Shown in pieces: positions 52,037 to 64,000 of a DNA stretch of 64,000 bases (position 1 is its first letter; each line of letters starts with the position of its first letter). Made by a program: the position numbers and the translations under genes. The notes under the pieces were generated by a model, which saw only the letters and a list, made by a program, of their open reading frames with translations, searched no databases and was not told the origin of the DNA. The DNA comes from Homalodisca vitripennis (lineage: Eukaryota > Arthropoda > Insecta > Hemiptera > Cicadellidae), in the NCBI RefSeq assembly GCF_021130785.1, contig NC_060214.1:105312001-105376000 (forward strand), given 5' to 3'.

Positions 52037-53879
52037 CATGTGCACAAACATACATCCAATCAACCTTTGGTGGTAATGTAATTTATTATTAATCATAAAA
52101 TTTTCTGATTTCTATAGGCTTGAAGTAAGTGCTTATGGCTGTGTTTTATTCAATATTATACTTCCTGCGGAAAAGTTTTACATTTCGGTTTGAATAATCG
52201 TTACTATTTTAACCTTTTTTTGGTAGGAAGTAATTTTGCTTCATTTATAAGCGATATTGCGGAAAAAACTGGTGAGGAAACTGATGCTCGGTTTGGCTGA
52301 ATCTAGTTATATGTAGTTTTCACGTTATTGTCATCATAATACACTAATATAAGAGTCATAAGTAATGGAATTTAGATAATAAATTCCAATTTTGGACTTA
52401 AACGGTACAAATGTGTATTATGCATTTCATTTATAAATTACGTCATAATAAATCAGTTCAAATGTACTTAATATTAATTCACATGTTTAACACAAAACTC
52501 AATACAATATGAATTATTGTATTATTCTAAACCTCAATATTAAGATGAAAATAAACTAAAATCATGGATAATGTATTATTAGTTTATGCAAAGCTATTTG
52601 TTCCGATTAGTTTTTCAGAATTCTTTTAAACCTATTTCACAGTTATATTTCTTAGCAGGGCGGCAGCCCCGCAAGTCGGAGGAAAATCTTAAATATGAGC
52701 ATAGGTTAAGTAGTACATAAGATTAAAGGGCTCTATTAAAAGAACACAATGCTGCAAATCCGACCTCAAAATTTCATGCATTGAAATGGTGCTGTAATTG
52801 TTAAAAAAATATTAAGCTTGTGTATGAATTTGTTAGCCCCAATATTTTAAAATAATATGAACCTACTAAAAGATTTAATTTTTTAATCTTCGATGTTTGT
52901 TATAAAGCTTTTAAACATTTGATAATTTGTATAAAATATATATATCAAAATTATGTATTTTTGTTCACTTTAACCGTCATGCAAGGCACAGAAACATAAC
53001 CTTTTTAACTGGCACTCAAAAGGCGTGAGAGGCTTCTCATTTGATAAACAGGGTTCATACTCTGTTCGTTTTAATACGTCATGCGTCATGCCATCATCAC
53101 AACAAAGAACAAGAAAGTTTTAACTAGCCACCAAACACTCCTTATTGCTCTGAACTTAGGGGCTTCGAAATGATCCTTGTTAAAATTTTAACATACAGGG
53201 AAAGGGCTTTGATACTTAATAACTTGGCGAAATAGATGTCTGAGGCAGACATGTGAAGGGAGCGGAGCGCAAGTGCCGGTGCTCGATCAGCTAGCTGATG
53301 TTGGTAGAGGTCAGCGGGTCTGCATGTAGTCTGCCCTAATCTCACTTATCATTAGCAATGGATAAAACCATATGGAACCCTTCTAAATAAGATTTGTCAT
53401 CGCGCACATCCTTATATCTCGTCACTCTCCCTTCCCCGGAAGTTTAAGTTAAAGAAAAATAAATAAACAAGCCTTACATTCTTCCTGGTTGCCAGGACAG
53501 TGCCTCTCTTGTACCGGATTATTTCAGATCTCTAATGGCTATTATATACTATCAGTGCGCTAAGATTTCAACATAATCAAAATTGGAGTGGTGCGTAATT
53601 TAATTATTAGTTAGATCTCAGTTTTGTTACTGAATTCAATTAGGATTTGATATTGCACTACGTTTATAACGTTAAATCGTGATTGTGGAGTCAAAATGTT
53701 AGAAAATTGGATAATGATACATTTTTTATATTTTTTTTATAATTCATGATGTTTTGCATTCAAAATTAGTTTTATTTTAATTCTCACCGAATTGATGTTT
53801 AAATACTGAAATATTAAAATAGTGCGATTTTTTTATGGTAGTGTTACTCGAACTCACCGCACCACATTGAAGTTGTATA
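52037..53879. other. no gene seen
   Basis: AT-rich intergenic DNA. The minus frame 53142-53345 lies in a locally GC-richer block (53220-53300) without a recognisable domain. Confidence 0.5.
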
Positions 53880-54460
53880 CTGAATGGTAGATTGGCTGCA
53901 GATGATTCCAAAAAGAATCGTCAGGATGCAAGTTGTGAAGATCGTCCCAGGAAACTTGTCGGACGCTTTTCTTTTAGGATACGGGAGTTGAAGAAGAAAT
54001 AGAACCTCGAGAGTTTTTTCCCGAAGTTTGCTTCCAACCAGAAGAAAGCGTGAAGATCTCTCTTAGACTCTCTGGATGCCTGTCCTGTTAAAGTTCACAG
54101 ATGGATGTGAGAGAACTCCTCTGCTGACTCGAGAATTCAAAGAAGGAGCTCTTTCAAAGCCTTTGCGGGACTGTTGAAATTAAAACCTCCTGTTGTCTAC
54201 TCCGCTGGGCTGTGTCCTCTTCAAGAAACCCTGGTGGTTGGGACTTTTATTGCCTTTCCCTTTCTTTATTGAAGACGACGCTGTCTCTAACAAAAGATTA
54301 TAGACTGCAGCGGACACTGGTCTAACTCTTTCTTCGTCAGAACCCTCTTTCAACCGGGTGGATAAACTCCTTGTAGTGTACCTCCTAAACTTTCTTTCGA
54401 CTCCTCTTTAGAAGTTACCTTTCAACTAGATCTAACCGTGATTTGTTTACAGTAAGGAGC
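53880..54460. other. GC-richer island without ORF
   Basis: About 580 bp with much higher GC than its surroundings, rich in gaag, cttc and tctct strings, and stop codons in all frames. It could be an old repeat, an untranslated exon or a decayed gene. No domain is seen. Confidence 0.4.
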
Positions 54461-55260
54461 TCTTAAAACACGTGCAAAAAGCACAAACCGTTAAATAAAA
54501 GACCCCTAGTTACCACGGAAATAATGAACAATACAGAAGTTTTCAATTTATTTGGTTTCCATGAAAACAAACAAATATAATTGTTTTGGATTAATTTACA
54601 TTAGATTTATTTGCGATACACAAAACATTATATTAATATAGGTTTATGCCTCCCAGAATCGTTGCAATCGAAATCCAGTAACTCAGTTATATTAGTGGCC
54701 ATTATGGTTTTATTACAAGATCACGCTTATGCAGTCAAATCATGTTTTTTTTTTTTTTTTTTTACACAAAAGTTCTGTAATAAATCATTATGCCCATCAT
54801 TATGTATGCATGGCCAAAAACTAACTCGAAAACTTAAATTTTCTTCTGGTTGCTTTAATTCTTGAGTGAGTCTAGACGTCTCAAGACAGCATCTCAATAG
54901 GAGCAACTTTTCGAGGAATCGTATTCACATTTAGTATACAGTAGAAACAGTTCAGCACTTGCCGTTTTCAAAACTCTACGAGTGTCAAAGGACCTGACAT
55001 AACGCAACGATGGCTTTATCGCGGACGGACACTAGATGTCCTTTGACATTTTTGACCTCAAATTCAACAAAGTTCTCCTTGGACCAAGAAGAATCCATGT
55101 ACCTAGTTTCATATCTATAGCTGTTTCTATTTGGGTCAGATAAAAAAATTCGTATATTTCCTACTTTAAATACTAGTTATTTCGCGTTTAGGGGATAACA
55201 CCTTTTCAGTTTTTTCCGTATTTATGGAAGTTTTCTGTACTTAGGTCTATACATTTAACA
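54461..55260. other. no gene seen
   Basis: AT-rich with a long T-run near 54748. The frame 54611-54865 crosses it and is not supported. Confidence 0.5.
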
Positions 55261-55332
55261 GTTTGTTCATGAAGTTTATGCATTTGTTTAAGCATTTAAT
55301 GACATTATAGCGCCTCAAACGTAAAAAGCGTG
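55261..55332 (+). repeat. inverted repeat pair, left member
   Basis: atgcatttgtttaagcattt and tatagcgcctcaaacgtaaa match, with a few differences, the reverse complement of 57811-57880. The pair lies 2.5 kb apart in opposite orientation, so they may be two copies of a dispersed repeat or the ends of one element. Confidence 0.6.
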
Positions 55333-57810
55333 TTTTTTTATAGTATGTTTTTTGTTTTTAAAGCAAGCTATTTTTACAAACTATGGGGTATACAGTTCTG
55401 GGACCTAGTTTACTCAATTTTTCTGTTCAAAAAGCTCCTTAGTATTAGTGTAAGTTATTTGCAGGGTATTTACAGATTGGGTCAATCTATTTTAAGTTGT
55501 TTGTATTGTTATTCAGTAGACAACGTTGTTCCAAGGAGACAATGAAAACCAAATTTTGATATGTAAATCACGATATTGAAATTTTAAATTAATACTATAC
55601 AAATATTATTAATTGAGGATTGTGGCTGAAGGTCCATCTCAAATCGTGCAAGCGCAGTTGCTTTTAGTACTTAATATATTTGTTACTGAATATTTGTTTC
55701 GTATATCACGGTTTACATAATTTCCAAACATAAACACACTTCCGTGTATGAGGACCTTGCTTTTCACGTACATTCATCAAGGGCACTTGTGGGTCAGACA
55801 AGTGATCTCTTAACATTTAACATTTGTTTCTGTCATGACGTTTTGCTTATCTTCCAAATATTTTAGTGCACAGGTACTAACACGAACTGCTCCATATGGC
55901 GAGACATTTTATTTGATACCTTATTAAGTTTTCAAAACGTGTAATTCTAACACGAAAGCGAGGTCCTATACCAAGTACATGTATACAACACACTTTCGAA
56001 GTCCCCCTGTTTTATTTAACCCTTTAAAATGTTGACGACTACGGAATGATGTTTCTTATATTACATGGTCTTGTAAAGGTTGAATATCGACTGTCACATT
56101 TTATTTTACCCATTCACTACTTTACTGTTCCGTTTATGGCCTTATAATTTCCAGTGATCATACCAGAATTTCTTTCCGTACATAAAATATTAAATACGTT
56201 CCGTCTGTAAGCAAGAAATCACTAAACACGAATTTGAAGATGTTGCCCATGCATGAAAATAGTACATAATGAGATATTGCACATCAGAGATGTCCACATA
56301 TCGTACTATACAATCATAAAGGCACAACTAAGATCTGTTCACATTCTACATTCACAGATCTTAAAACCGAGGCCTTGTTACATTAACATATGGTACGCCA
56401 CAGGCAATAGAGTAGGTTTATAGTAAGTACATAGAGCAATTTAGAGGTTAAAAAGTGTATGCACTGGAAGTAGAAAATGTTAACTTTGTGAAAAGGCCCA
56501 AATTGAAACGACTGAAGAGTTGTACACAATGAAAGAGCATGATTTAATAATATTAACAAATTAAGAAAATTAATAAAATTCTAAATAACTTCTTTTCTAA
56601 GTAAAAACACATTCCCTTCAGCGCTTTTCTTTAGGGCTGTTTATTAGATGAATCAAAACTATCCCCACAAATTTCAGTCAACAAGTCCACCAAAGATCGG
56701 CCGCCAACACAATGCTAGGAGAGAGCTGGCGCTAGTTATTCAAATGTCATACGGACACAGATGAATAAATCCGTGATCACTGACCCAGCTGGACGGATGT
56801 TGCTCTCTATCTTATATATGCGCGCTCTCTCTCGCACACTCGCCCTGTGCCTGACCGATGCCCCTGTCTTCTAGCGCTTGCCAGACGAGAGGAAACACTG
56901 TTATTATTGTTCCCGTTTTACTCTGCTTTCATTGCACCCTTTCATGAGTGACGTATTTGTTACAAACCTTTCAACATATGAAAACAGTTTAAAAAATAAT
57001 CCCATAAATAATGAATTTCAAAATTAAGTTTATGAAACTGTAGATAGTGTACATACTCGTATACTGACGAGAACAACTTAAATGTACGCATGAGGTATTC
57101 CAATGTAAATTTTCTATTATGTGCAGGTTGATCAGGAAACGTAACATAGGCCTATAATTGTCCTCGAAATATAAACAATTTTTTCAGAGTCAATGTTTTT
57201 TTGACTGTATAAAAATGTGAATGATAGGCCTTAGTTACTGTACAAAAATGGTTTTGTATTAACTTTGTTTGGACAGTTGAAATTGACCATAACTTTTGTT
57301 GGTATTGTTTTTGGCATACAGTTTGAATATTAATACGATCAACAAAGTATTCTTTTACAAGACTCAAGAAAAATTAAATGTATTTAGTAAGAAGCATTTA
57401 AAAAGACAAAATTTTATGAATTGGATGAATACATTTGAATTTTTGTCTGGTTAATTGAAATTGAACATTGAACCTCAACGAAACCATGTGGTGTGGCGGG
57501 AGAAAAGGAAAACATTTCAACAGGTGATTGTAGACATACGAATAAGACAAAAAGTCCATGTAAGCATATGTCAGGAAATGCTTCGTTAGCTTGAGAAGGA
57601 TTTCGCCCAGATTTTCACGCCGAGGATTAAATGAAACCGGAGTGAAACAGTTTCATTTAATGAGTGAATTGATTGAGTGAAAACGGCAATTAAGACCAGC
57701 ATTTTATCGTTTTATGCGAATCTTGACCTTAAACATTTAATAAACTAGTTCCAGAACTGTAAATCCCTTATTTTGAAAAATTGCTCGCTTTGAAAAAAAC
57801 TTTAAAAATC
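55333..57810. other. interval between inverted repeats, no gene
   Basis: No long ORF. A promoter-like block at 56690-56900 has TATATA (56813-56818) followed by a CT-rich, CpG-containing stretch (gcgcgctctctctcgcacac), which could be a host transcription start. Nothing coding is seen near it in this window. Confidence 0.4.
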
Positions 57811-57880
57811 ACGTATTTTACGTTTGAGGCGCTATAATTCCATTAAATGCTCAACAAATGCATAAAATCCATGAACAAAA
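57811..57880 (-). repeat. inverted repeat pair, right member
   Basis: Partner of 55261-55332; minus strand reads atgcatttgttgagcattta and tatagcgcctcaaacgtaaa. Confidence 0.6.
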
Positions 57881-60557
57881 TAGTAGTGAATTTAATTCTA
57901 AAAAATTTATGTAAATAAAGGCAATAGCAAACAAATTCTAATTAATGAATTCAAATTTAATGCAACCTGCACTACCACCCTCCCCTTACAATGTAACAAT
58001 TCTGTATTATCATAATAAATGTTTTTTTTAGCTGATAAAAATTTAATTTACCATCAAGATACCGTTCTAAATAAAACTGTCGTTCGTTTTCGATTTAACG
58101 AAACGGCCGGGTCGGGCTGGTTCGATCGCAGTGGGCGCCGAACTTATATATAATATAATATAATATTTTTATCAAATAAAGATAATCTATTTTACCAATC
58201 AATCTGATTGAAGTTGATTGATTATATATTTTTATTGTTATCTGAAGAAGCATGGAAATTATATACCCCCGTTGTTGAATAACTTTTTTGCGAAACCAAT
58301 AGGCCTACAAAATCCAAACATGTCACTGTTTACCTCGTCTATTTTCATATTATCTGTATATGAAAAAATACCTCTAAGGCCCATCACGAAATCTCCAAAA
58401 CTACAAAACTGGTAATGTTCAATAATATTATCTTCATGATGTTACATATCATAAACTATTTTTTTATGTGCGAGATTTCCGTTACCTTATTAAGTCAGCT
58501 ATGCCACAACTATTAGGTCAATATATCGGAACCACTATGTAATCTTGTTGAAGAAGCATACTACACATTCATACTACATTCATAAAATATCTAATTGCTT
58601 CAGTGTTTCAATCAAACACGTACAAAACCCCTCATATTTTTCCAAAAACTATTCTATTCTATATAGAGACTTAAGCTAAAGTCAGTATATTCTGTCAGAA
58701 CAGGATGCCGTGTAGGTCTTCCCCATCATGTTGCACCTGTCAACGCCCCTTTGTCCCAAATGAGTGGTTTATTCATACAGAACTCCCTCGCCCTTCGGTC
58801 GGGCGGTGACCTTGTCCAGGCTCGGATGACCTCACCGAGTTCTGTCCCAAGGGTGATACTCCACTACTGTTTCCTTATACTGTCAAATTTCTCGTAAATA
58901 AACACTAATTTGTACGAATTTATACACATTCTTGTATGAAGTTAAAAGCATTTTTAATAATTAACACATTTACCAGGAACTTCTAACAGAAAAATTAAAT
59001 AACTTTATATCAATTCTTAGTAGCATGTACTTTATTCGTCTTGTAGAGAGTACCTTTATTCTAATGTATAATTTTGTATACAAGTAGATTTATGAATCAA
59101 AGATACAACAAATTTATTAAAAACTATGACGAGAGTATCTGATGAACCTTTTAAAATTAGCTAGTCACTTTAAAATGACGAAACTTTCAATGAAGGGGAA
59201 GTACAAATAATTAAAATAAAACGGCAAAAATGATTTAATATCCTCCTAAACAACTGAGCAGAAATGTTAAAGATGCCAAAGAAGTACATATGGTGCACAG
59301 ACACGGCCGTTTCTGGGTATTGCCGACTCATGCCGACACAGTCCACAGATCTCACCGGCGTTATAGATAAATAACGTTTGTAGACAAGTAGCAACGATAC
59401 GCTCTCTACATTCACCTTCGGCACTGTGCTAATTAAATAAATATCAAATCATAGTAGGAAACACTGGGTTATTTATTGAACATATTTTAAAACAAACTAC
59501 ACGTTAAGAATTTTTACAATTTCTGTAAGGTTTGGAGAGGATCTTGACACCCTGAATCCCCCCCTCCTATCAACATCTCTGTTACCGTAACGTTTTTACC
59601 TTTTTCTTAATTCTATAGGCCCTCGAGAACACTGTATTAATTTAAAACTGGATTCACACGTTTCATCAGTGAACCTGGAGGTTGACAGATTCGTATATTA
59701 ATTCATAATTTAGAAACCCTATTGCTTTGTTATCATATATAATTTAGATGTTTACTATTGAGCGTACTATTGATGTATAAAAACGTCGTTTATTTAAATT
59801 ATATATGTAAGTATGGGTTCATAAGTAACCAAGAGAAAATGTTCCACGATTGAAAAAGGACCTTTTGTACCATTTTAGAGAATAATCAATTCCTCATTCT
59901 GAGATAATCGAGATATATATATATAAAAGACTAATTATGCAAATTATTTAGTAAATGGATAGTACTTGAACCTCTATTGTCTACCCAGCATTCTGAGGTG
60001 GCTCCAGCGGAAATGCCCAAACGCCGGAAGTTAGTTTCCTTTCCCACGTGCACAAAGGTATGGTATCGCTCTAAATTTGCCCATTTCGTCGATTAGGCTC
60101 TACAATCACCCCAATCTAATCTTTGTTATCGAGAGTTTATTGTCATCGTTATGGTTCATTAGACAGGTATACAGTGCGAATTTGTTCTTTGGTGGGAGGG
60201 TGAGGCGTTAAAGAAATTAAAGGGGTTCGTGAGGATTTGAACAAAATGACGAAAGCGTAGTTGCGGGTTTTTTAAATAATTTCAATTGAAATGTGTAATA
60301 AAAGCACTTACATTTTGTCGCAGATTGGAAGTAGTCCACTACGGAAATCTATATGAAGCAATAAAAAACTATTGATAATCAGTGATTTGTGCATGCATTG
60401 CTTTCCCGATGTTGAAAGGTGTATAACATTCCTTTTTTTTTGTAATATACTGATTTATTGTAGGCAGGACATTTTTAATTTTACGTTATAAATAACAACT
60501 TGCTGTATCGTAGCTTTGGTTGCTGATGTAAAGACACCAAAACACATAACAAAGAAA
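57881..60557. other. no gene recognised; short GC-rich patches
   Basis: A GC-rich patch at 58100-58140 followed by an ataat microsatellite (58145-58170) looks like the 3' end of a truncated retroelement. Another GC-rich patch lies at 58740-58860 with cgcccttcggtcgggcg, a short hairpin. The rest is AT-rich without support for genes. Confidence 0.4.
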
Positions 60558-61125
60558 ATGGAACAATTTGTGATGTTTGTCGTTTTATCGATTGGGCGGT
60601 GGTTAGGCTACAGTGGGCTTTCCAGAGGTCAGTTAAAATTACAAAACTGTTGTTGACAGTTACATTTCAGTTTATTGCCTTTTGATGAGTGTTACAATTC
60701 CACATAGGTAGGACCAGTTTTGATTATTTATATCCAAAAGTTATGGCATACAGAAATATAGCTCCCGAATTAGAACACTACTTCCAACATAAATATTGAA
60801 AATAATATTTAATGTTTCTCAATTAATTCAAATAATGTGTATTATACGTTAAACAAAGAGTAGATATGTCAATAATTAACTACACACGTAATACACGAAT
60901 GTTGCGTTATGAGAAATATATAAACTTATATTTTTTTATTTTAGTAAGGGAATATTTTTTATTGCAGGGAAATATCCAGCAGGAACAGGCACGATCAAGC
61001 GTGTTCGGACATGTAGTCTACCGGACAAAGCGGCAAAGAATGGACGTAATTCCTCAGGCTTTGGAAGAACTTGCCGTAATGCTCGGTCAACCGAAAAAAA
61101 AAAAAAACATTTACCATACTCTTGA
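60558..61125 (+). other. candidate two-exon small secreted protein (weak)
   Basis: ATG 60558 in a good context (aaaATGG) opens a short hydrophobic leader (MEQFVMFVVLSIG) and ends at a GTCAGT donor (exon 60558-60627). A pyrimidine-rich tract and TTGCAG acceptor precede 60968, where GC content rises. The phase fits and gives KYPAGTGTIKRVRTCSLPDK, a basic region with two Cys, then a Lys run from an A-tract and a stop at 61123-61125. I do not recognise the protein. The A-tract length decides the C-terminus, and another frame is also open there. Confidence 0.22.
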
Positions 61126-61200
61126 CAACCACCGGTTCTACCTTGATCACGTTCGTGATAACATAGCACTTCTGTTATATTCGGATCACATCATGTTATA

Positions 61201-61310
61201 GGACAGATGGAAGAAGCGTGTGAGGTGCACATTGATGGAATTGAAGGTGTGTCCCAATGTACTACCCTCTCGTCAATTACTGACGACCATGTACTTCAGG
61301 CAAGTAAGCT
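61201..61310 (+). other. exon-like block, unassigned
   Basis: GC-richer block with an open frame from ATG 61207 (MEEACEVHIDGIEGVSQCTT) running to a gcaagt donor-like site near 61298. It may belong to the same putative host gene as the preceding entry. No domain recognised. Confidence 0.2.
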
Positions 61311-61449
61311 AAATTATATATTTATATACAGGCTAAGTAGATGTAGTAAATCTTTAGTAATGAACACTTTTTTTAAATATAATTGTATATCCAAAATTAG
61401 TTTGAGAGTTTTGTTTGTGCACGGTTTCAATAAATACTGCTTGTAAACA

Positions 61450-62080
61450 AAATGCAACTATGCTGATCACAGTCATTTTAACTTTTATTTTTTGATAGCT
61501 ATTACCCCCATAAAGTATTTATTTCACTTTTTTGTTTCAGGGGTTCACTGTGTTTTGATCCAAAAGTGCTAATTAATACATCGCTATATTCCGGTTTTTG
61601 AAAGATTTGGCTCCAAAATTGGTCCCCAAATCTGGTTGTGGTGAAAGATTTTAAAAAGGGGACTATAGGTCGCTGTTAGTGCAGGGTTCCCGAACGCTCA
61701 ACTATACGGCTGCTGGTTCCACTCGGCCAATGTAAGTCCATTATGTTTAAAAATTAACTAAAAAACAACAGTTAAGAGTCCGATTTTAAGAGTAAGAAAC
61801 TTATTTTCAACTACTGGAAACTTTGGCAACTTGTCTTTGCCTCAGGATCTATCCCATTTTCGAGTTACTATTTCTAATATTTCCACTAGCGAAACATTTA
61901 GACTTCTACAAAAAGGAACTTGAGATTTTCTCAACAAGATGTCGGTGGCATGGATGTGATGCATTAAAGGGGGTTATTATGAAAGGTTTGGTAAGACAAT
62001 ATTGTCATGCTAACATTTGTCATTCTACGTCAAATTTGAAATTTTATACGCCACACAGTTATAGCATTTTCGAAATGTTA
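61450..62080. other. no gene seen
   Basis: AT-rich; short frames without domains. Confidence 0.5.
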
Positions 62081-62084
62081 TTAG

Positions 62085-62290
62085 AAATCTATAATTGGCT
62101 GAGCGTTAGCGAAGCCTGTTACTCGAGGGGATGAAAAAGTTAATTTCTGTCTGTCCGTCTGCATCTTGAAAATGAACAGATCTATATAGACATGAAACTT
62201 CGTATGAAGCTTTATTTCTATGTAGGGAACACTGGGTTTGATAACGATTTTCGAATGAAGGAATGCACCTTGTACTATTATCCTCTTTAT
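62085..62290. repeat. possible dispersed repeat fragment
   Basis: ttaatttctgtctgtccgtc followed by cttgaaaatgaacagatcta and gacatgaaacttcgtatgaa resembles the opening block of common insect repeats of this style. No termini are visible, and it is assigned by general appearance only. Confidence 0.25.
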
Positions 62291-62319
62291 ACACTTATTC
62301 TGGTTTCCGTACTTTAGAC

Positions 62320-62470
62320 GCGCCATTTGCAGATTGAACTTGTTCACGCAGCTTCTTAATGTCTATTAAAAACCTATCAGCTTTCATAAAATCCATAACT
62401 TTGGAAATCACTTCTTGCGACTGGCTGTTATACTCTTTGTCCCCTAAATTTGAAACCTGGAGGATAGCTA
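62320..62470 (-). pseudogene. possible N-terminal fragment of a DDE transposase-type protein
   Basis: Within a longer minus frame (62666-62295), the part reading YNSQSQEVISKVMDFMKADR then IKKLREQVQSANGAS resembles the helical N-terminal (helix-turn-helix) start of transposase-like proteins common in insect genomes (SxxREVxxxVxxFMK...VxxRVxxATGVS). No catalytic region follows. Could also be chance. Confidence 0.25.
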
Positions 62471-62670
62471 TCCATGCTATTGTTTTGTTAAAATGGTGTA
62501 AAGAAAACTGTGAGTAAAAAACTGAGTAAACGAACAAGCACGAAAAGAAATAGGACGACTCAACGCACTTGGTCGAACAATTGACAATAATCACAGCACT
62601 ACGTTTTTTTGGCACCGACTGTACCTCGTGGTTTAGCGTGGAGTGGAGGGGGAAGTTGATGCACATGCGC

Positions 62671-64000
62671 TAGCCACGGTTCACGCTGGCTGGCTTCTCC
62701 AGTATAATAGATTCTTGTCCAAAACCGTGTATAAATTACCATATATCAATCTAAAATTCAAAACAGAAAATCTCTTGTCCATCTTTTGTCCCTACACGTG
62801 ATGGAAGATCTTCAATCGGTGACGGAAGGTAGCAGCTATTCTTCTTGTTATGTCAGCTGAGTTCTTCCCTAAATTATTTGTTCAGTATTTTTTAATGGTA
62901 CGGTACCTACTCTTTTTTTATACTGACATTATAAAATAAAATAAATGAAAAGTCTATAAATAATTATAAAACGAATCGAATGGCACATTATAGTTATACA
63001 TGCATAGTTATCAATATTAGTATTGAAATTCATATTTAATATTAAATAACGCAGGAAGAAAGTTAGTGAAACAAGGCTTTTGACTGTACTAAGAGATTGT
63101 CAGCTATAACTTAATAAAAACGACATAATCAATACAAAAATGGTTTAAAAGGACTACACTAATATTTGTATACAGTAACAGGAATTGGAAAGTGAGGTGC
63201 ATTGTATTATGTAGTAAGCAATCTAATGTTTAATATCAGTTATGCGAAGTACGACTAAAATTAGTGTATTAATTTTAAAATATTCTATATCTGTTGTGAA
63301 TATAATATTTACTTTTAAACACTACCTAAAAAAGGCCAAAGAGGTGAATAAAACTGTAAATGTGAGCAATATGACATATTATATCTTTGGTTCAGACAAG
63401 TATGAAAACTAAAATACTTCAACATTTTAAGTGCATTTTATATTTATTTGTGAACAGTACTTGATACTGGCCTGTGACATTACATGAAACGCTGAAGTGT
63501 GCAAGTAACATTTGATGGTATAAATTAAGTTTATAAAATAAGAAGTCTAGCAGTGTTTACAGATAAAACTTCTATTAATAATGTTGTAAATTCAGTGTAC
63601 AACTGTATAATAATATACGTGAAAATGGCCAATGAGACGAATAGGACTCTAAATGTGAGCAACATCAAATTGTGTATCTTTGCTCCAGACAAGTAACAAC
63701 ATGTTTACATTGTCCCTTTGTGGTATAGTTGCTGTGCCTAGTAGCAAGAACGAAAATAAAATAAAAATTAAGATTTTATTCTCAAAATGATAATCAGTGT
63801 TTAATTTATGCACTTTGTAAACCCTTATTTGTTATTACCCGTACACAGGTTAAGTTTTACAATACGTTTTAATGGAAACAGTTTAATACTTTACCCGTCA
63901 AGACAAAACATAGCCTATTTTAAAAGCTAAACCAGTAATTTTTATAGTACCATAAGTGGGCGTTACCAAACAGCATTTAAAGTAAAATTGGTATAAAAAT
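62671..64000. other. right end of window, no gene seen
   Basis: AT-rich DNA with no ORF, RNA gene or repeat that I can support. A degenerate pair at about 63355 and 63645 (aactgtaaatgtgagcaatat / gactctaaatgtgagcaacat) suggests an old ~290-bp duplication. Confidence 0.4.

Noticed and set aside
61301..61446. ORF continuing past 61300 as coding
   Set aside because: AT-rich, passes a donor-like site and has no recognisable pattern.

Overview
The window looks like a piece of an arthropod (most likely insect) nuclear genome. It is AT-rich with long gene-poor flanks and several invertebrate transposon types: an RNase H-bearing I-clade LINE, a hAT, a Helitron-like element, tRNA-derived SINE heads, a foldback element, and a large endogenous double-stranded DNA virus/transposon of the Maverick/Polinton (adintovirus-like) kind. 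I cannot name the species and see no convincing complete host gene.

Centre (2460-44597). A composite unit of about 20.6 kb, consisting of a minus-strand LINE followed by a Maverick/adintovirus-like element, is present twice head to tail (2460-23928 and 23951-44597, joined by 22 bp). The copies are almost identical: I see one residue difference across a 381-residue DNA polymerase block and none across a 141-residue block. Both carry the same nested second-LINE fragment and many of the same frameshifts, so most decay preceded the duplication. One 896-bp hAT element with an 8-bp target duplication sits only in LINE copy 1; copy 2 shows the empty site.

Each Maverick copy has a plus-strand left half: a glutamine-rich ORF, a broken serine/acidic protein, dUTPase, a small acidic ORF and a broken B-family DNA polymerase. 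It converges on a tightly packed minus-strand right half. In transcription order from the far end this holds a lysine/arginine-rich broken protein, a possible F-box protein, a small broken ORF, a nuclease-like protein, chromodomain integrase, packaging ATPase, a conserved unknown protein, two small related proteins, fibre-like proteins, a phospholipase A2-type protein, adenain-like protease, penton-like minor capsid, a small basic protein and the major capsid protein. Several neighbouring genes share overlapping stop/start codons (ATGA, TAATG). In copy 2 the morphogenesis module (major capsid, penton, protease, ATPase, fibre-like ORF) is open, while polymerase and integrase are broken in both copies and have Asn where family-conserved Asp is expected. 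dUTPase is open only in copy 1.

Flanks. 1-2459 and 44598-64000 are mostly non-coding. The right flank holds a ~112-bp tandem repeat (46000-46570), a Helitron-like element with two 3' termini (47440-48361), two tRNA-derived SINE heads, a foldback element with ~137-bp arms (49616-50018), a ~115-bp tandem repeat (50463-50800), an 18-bp perfect hairpin with CACGTG in each arm (51995-52036), an inverted repeat pair (55261/57811) and a weak candidate for a small secreted host protein (60558-61125).
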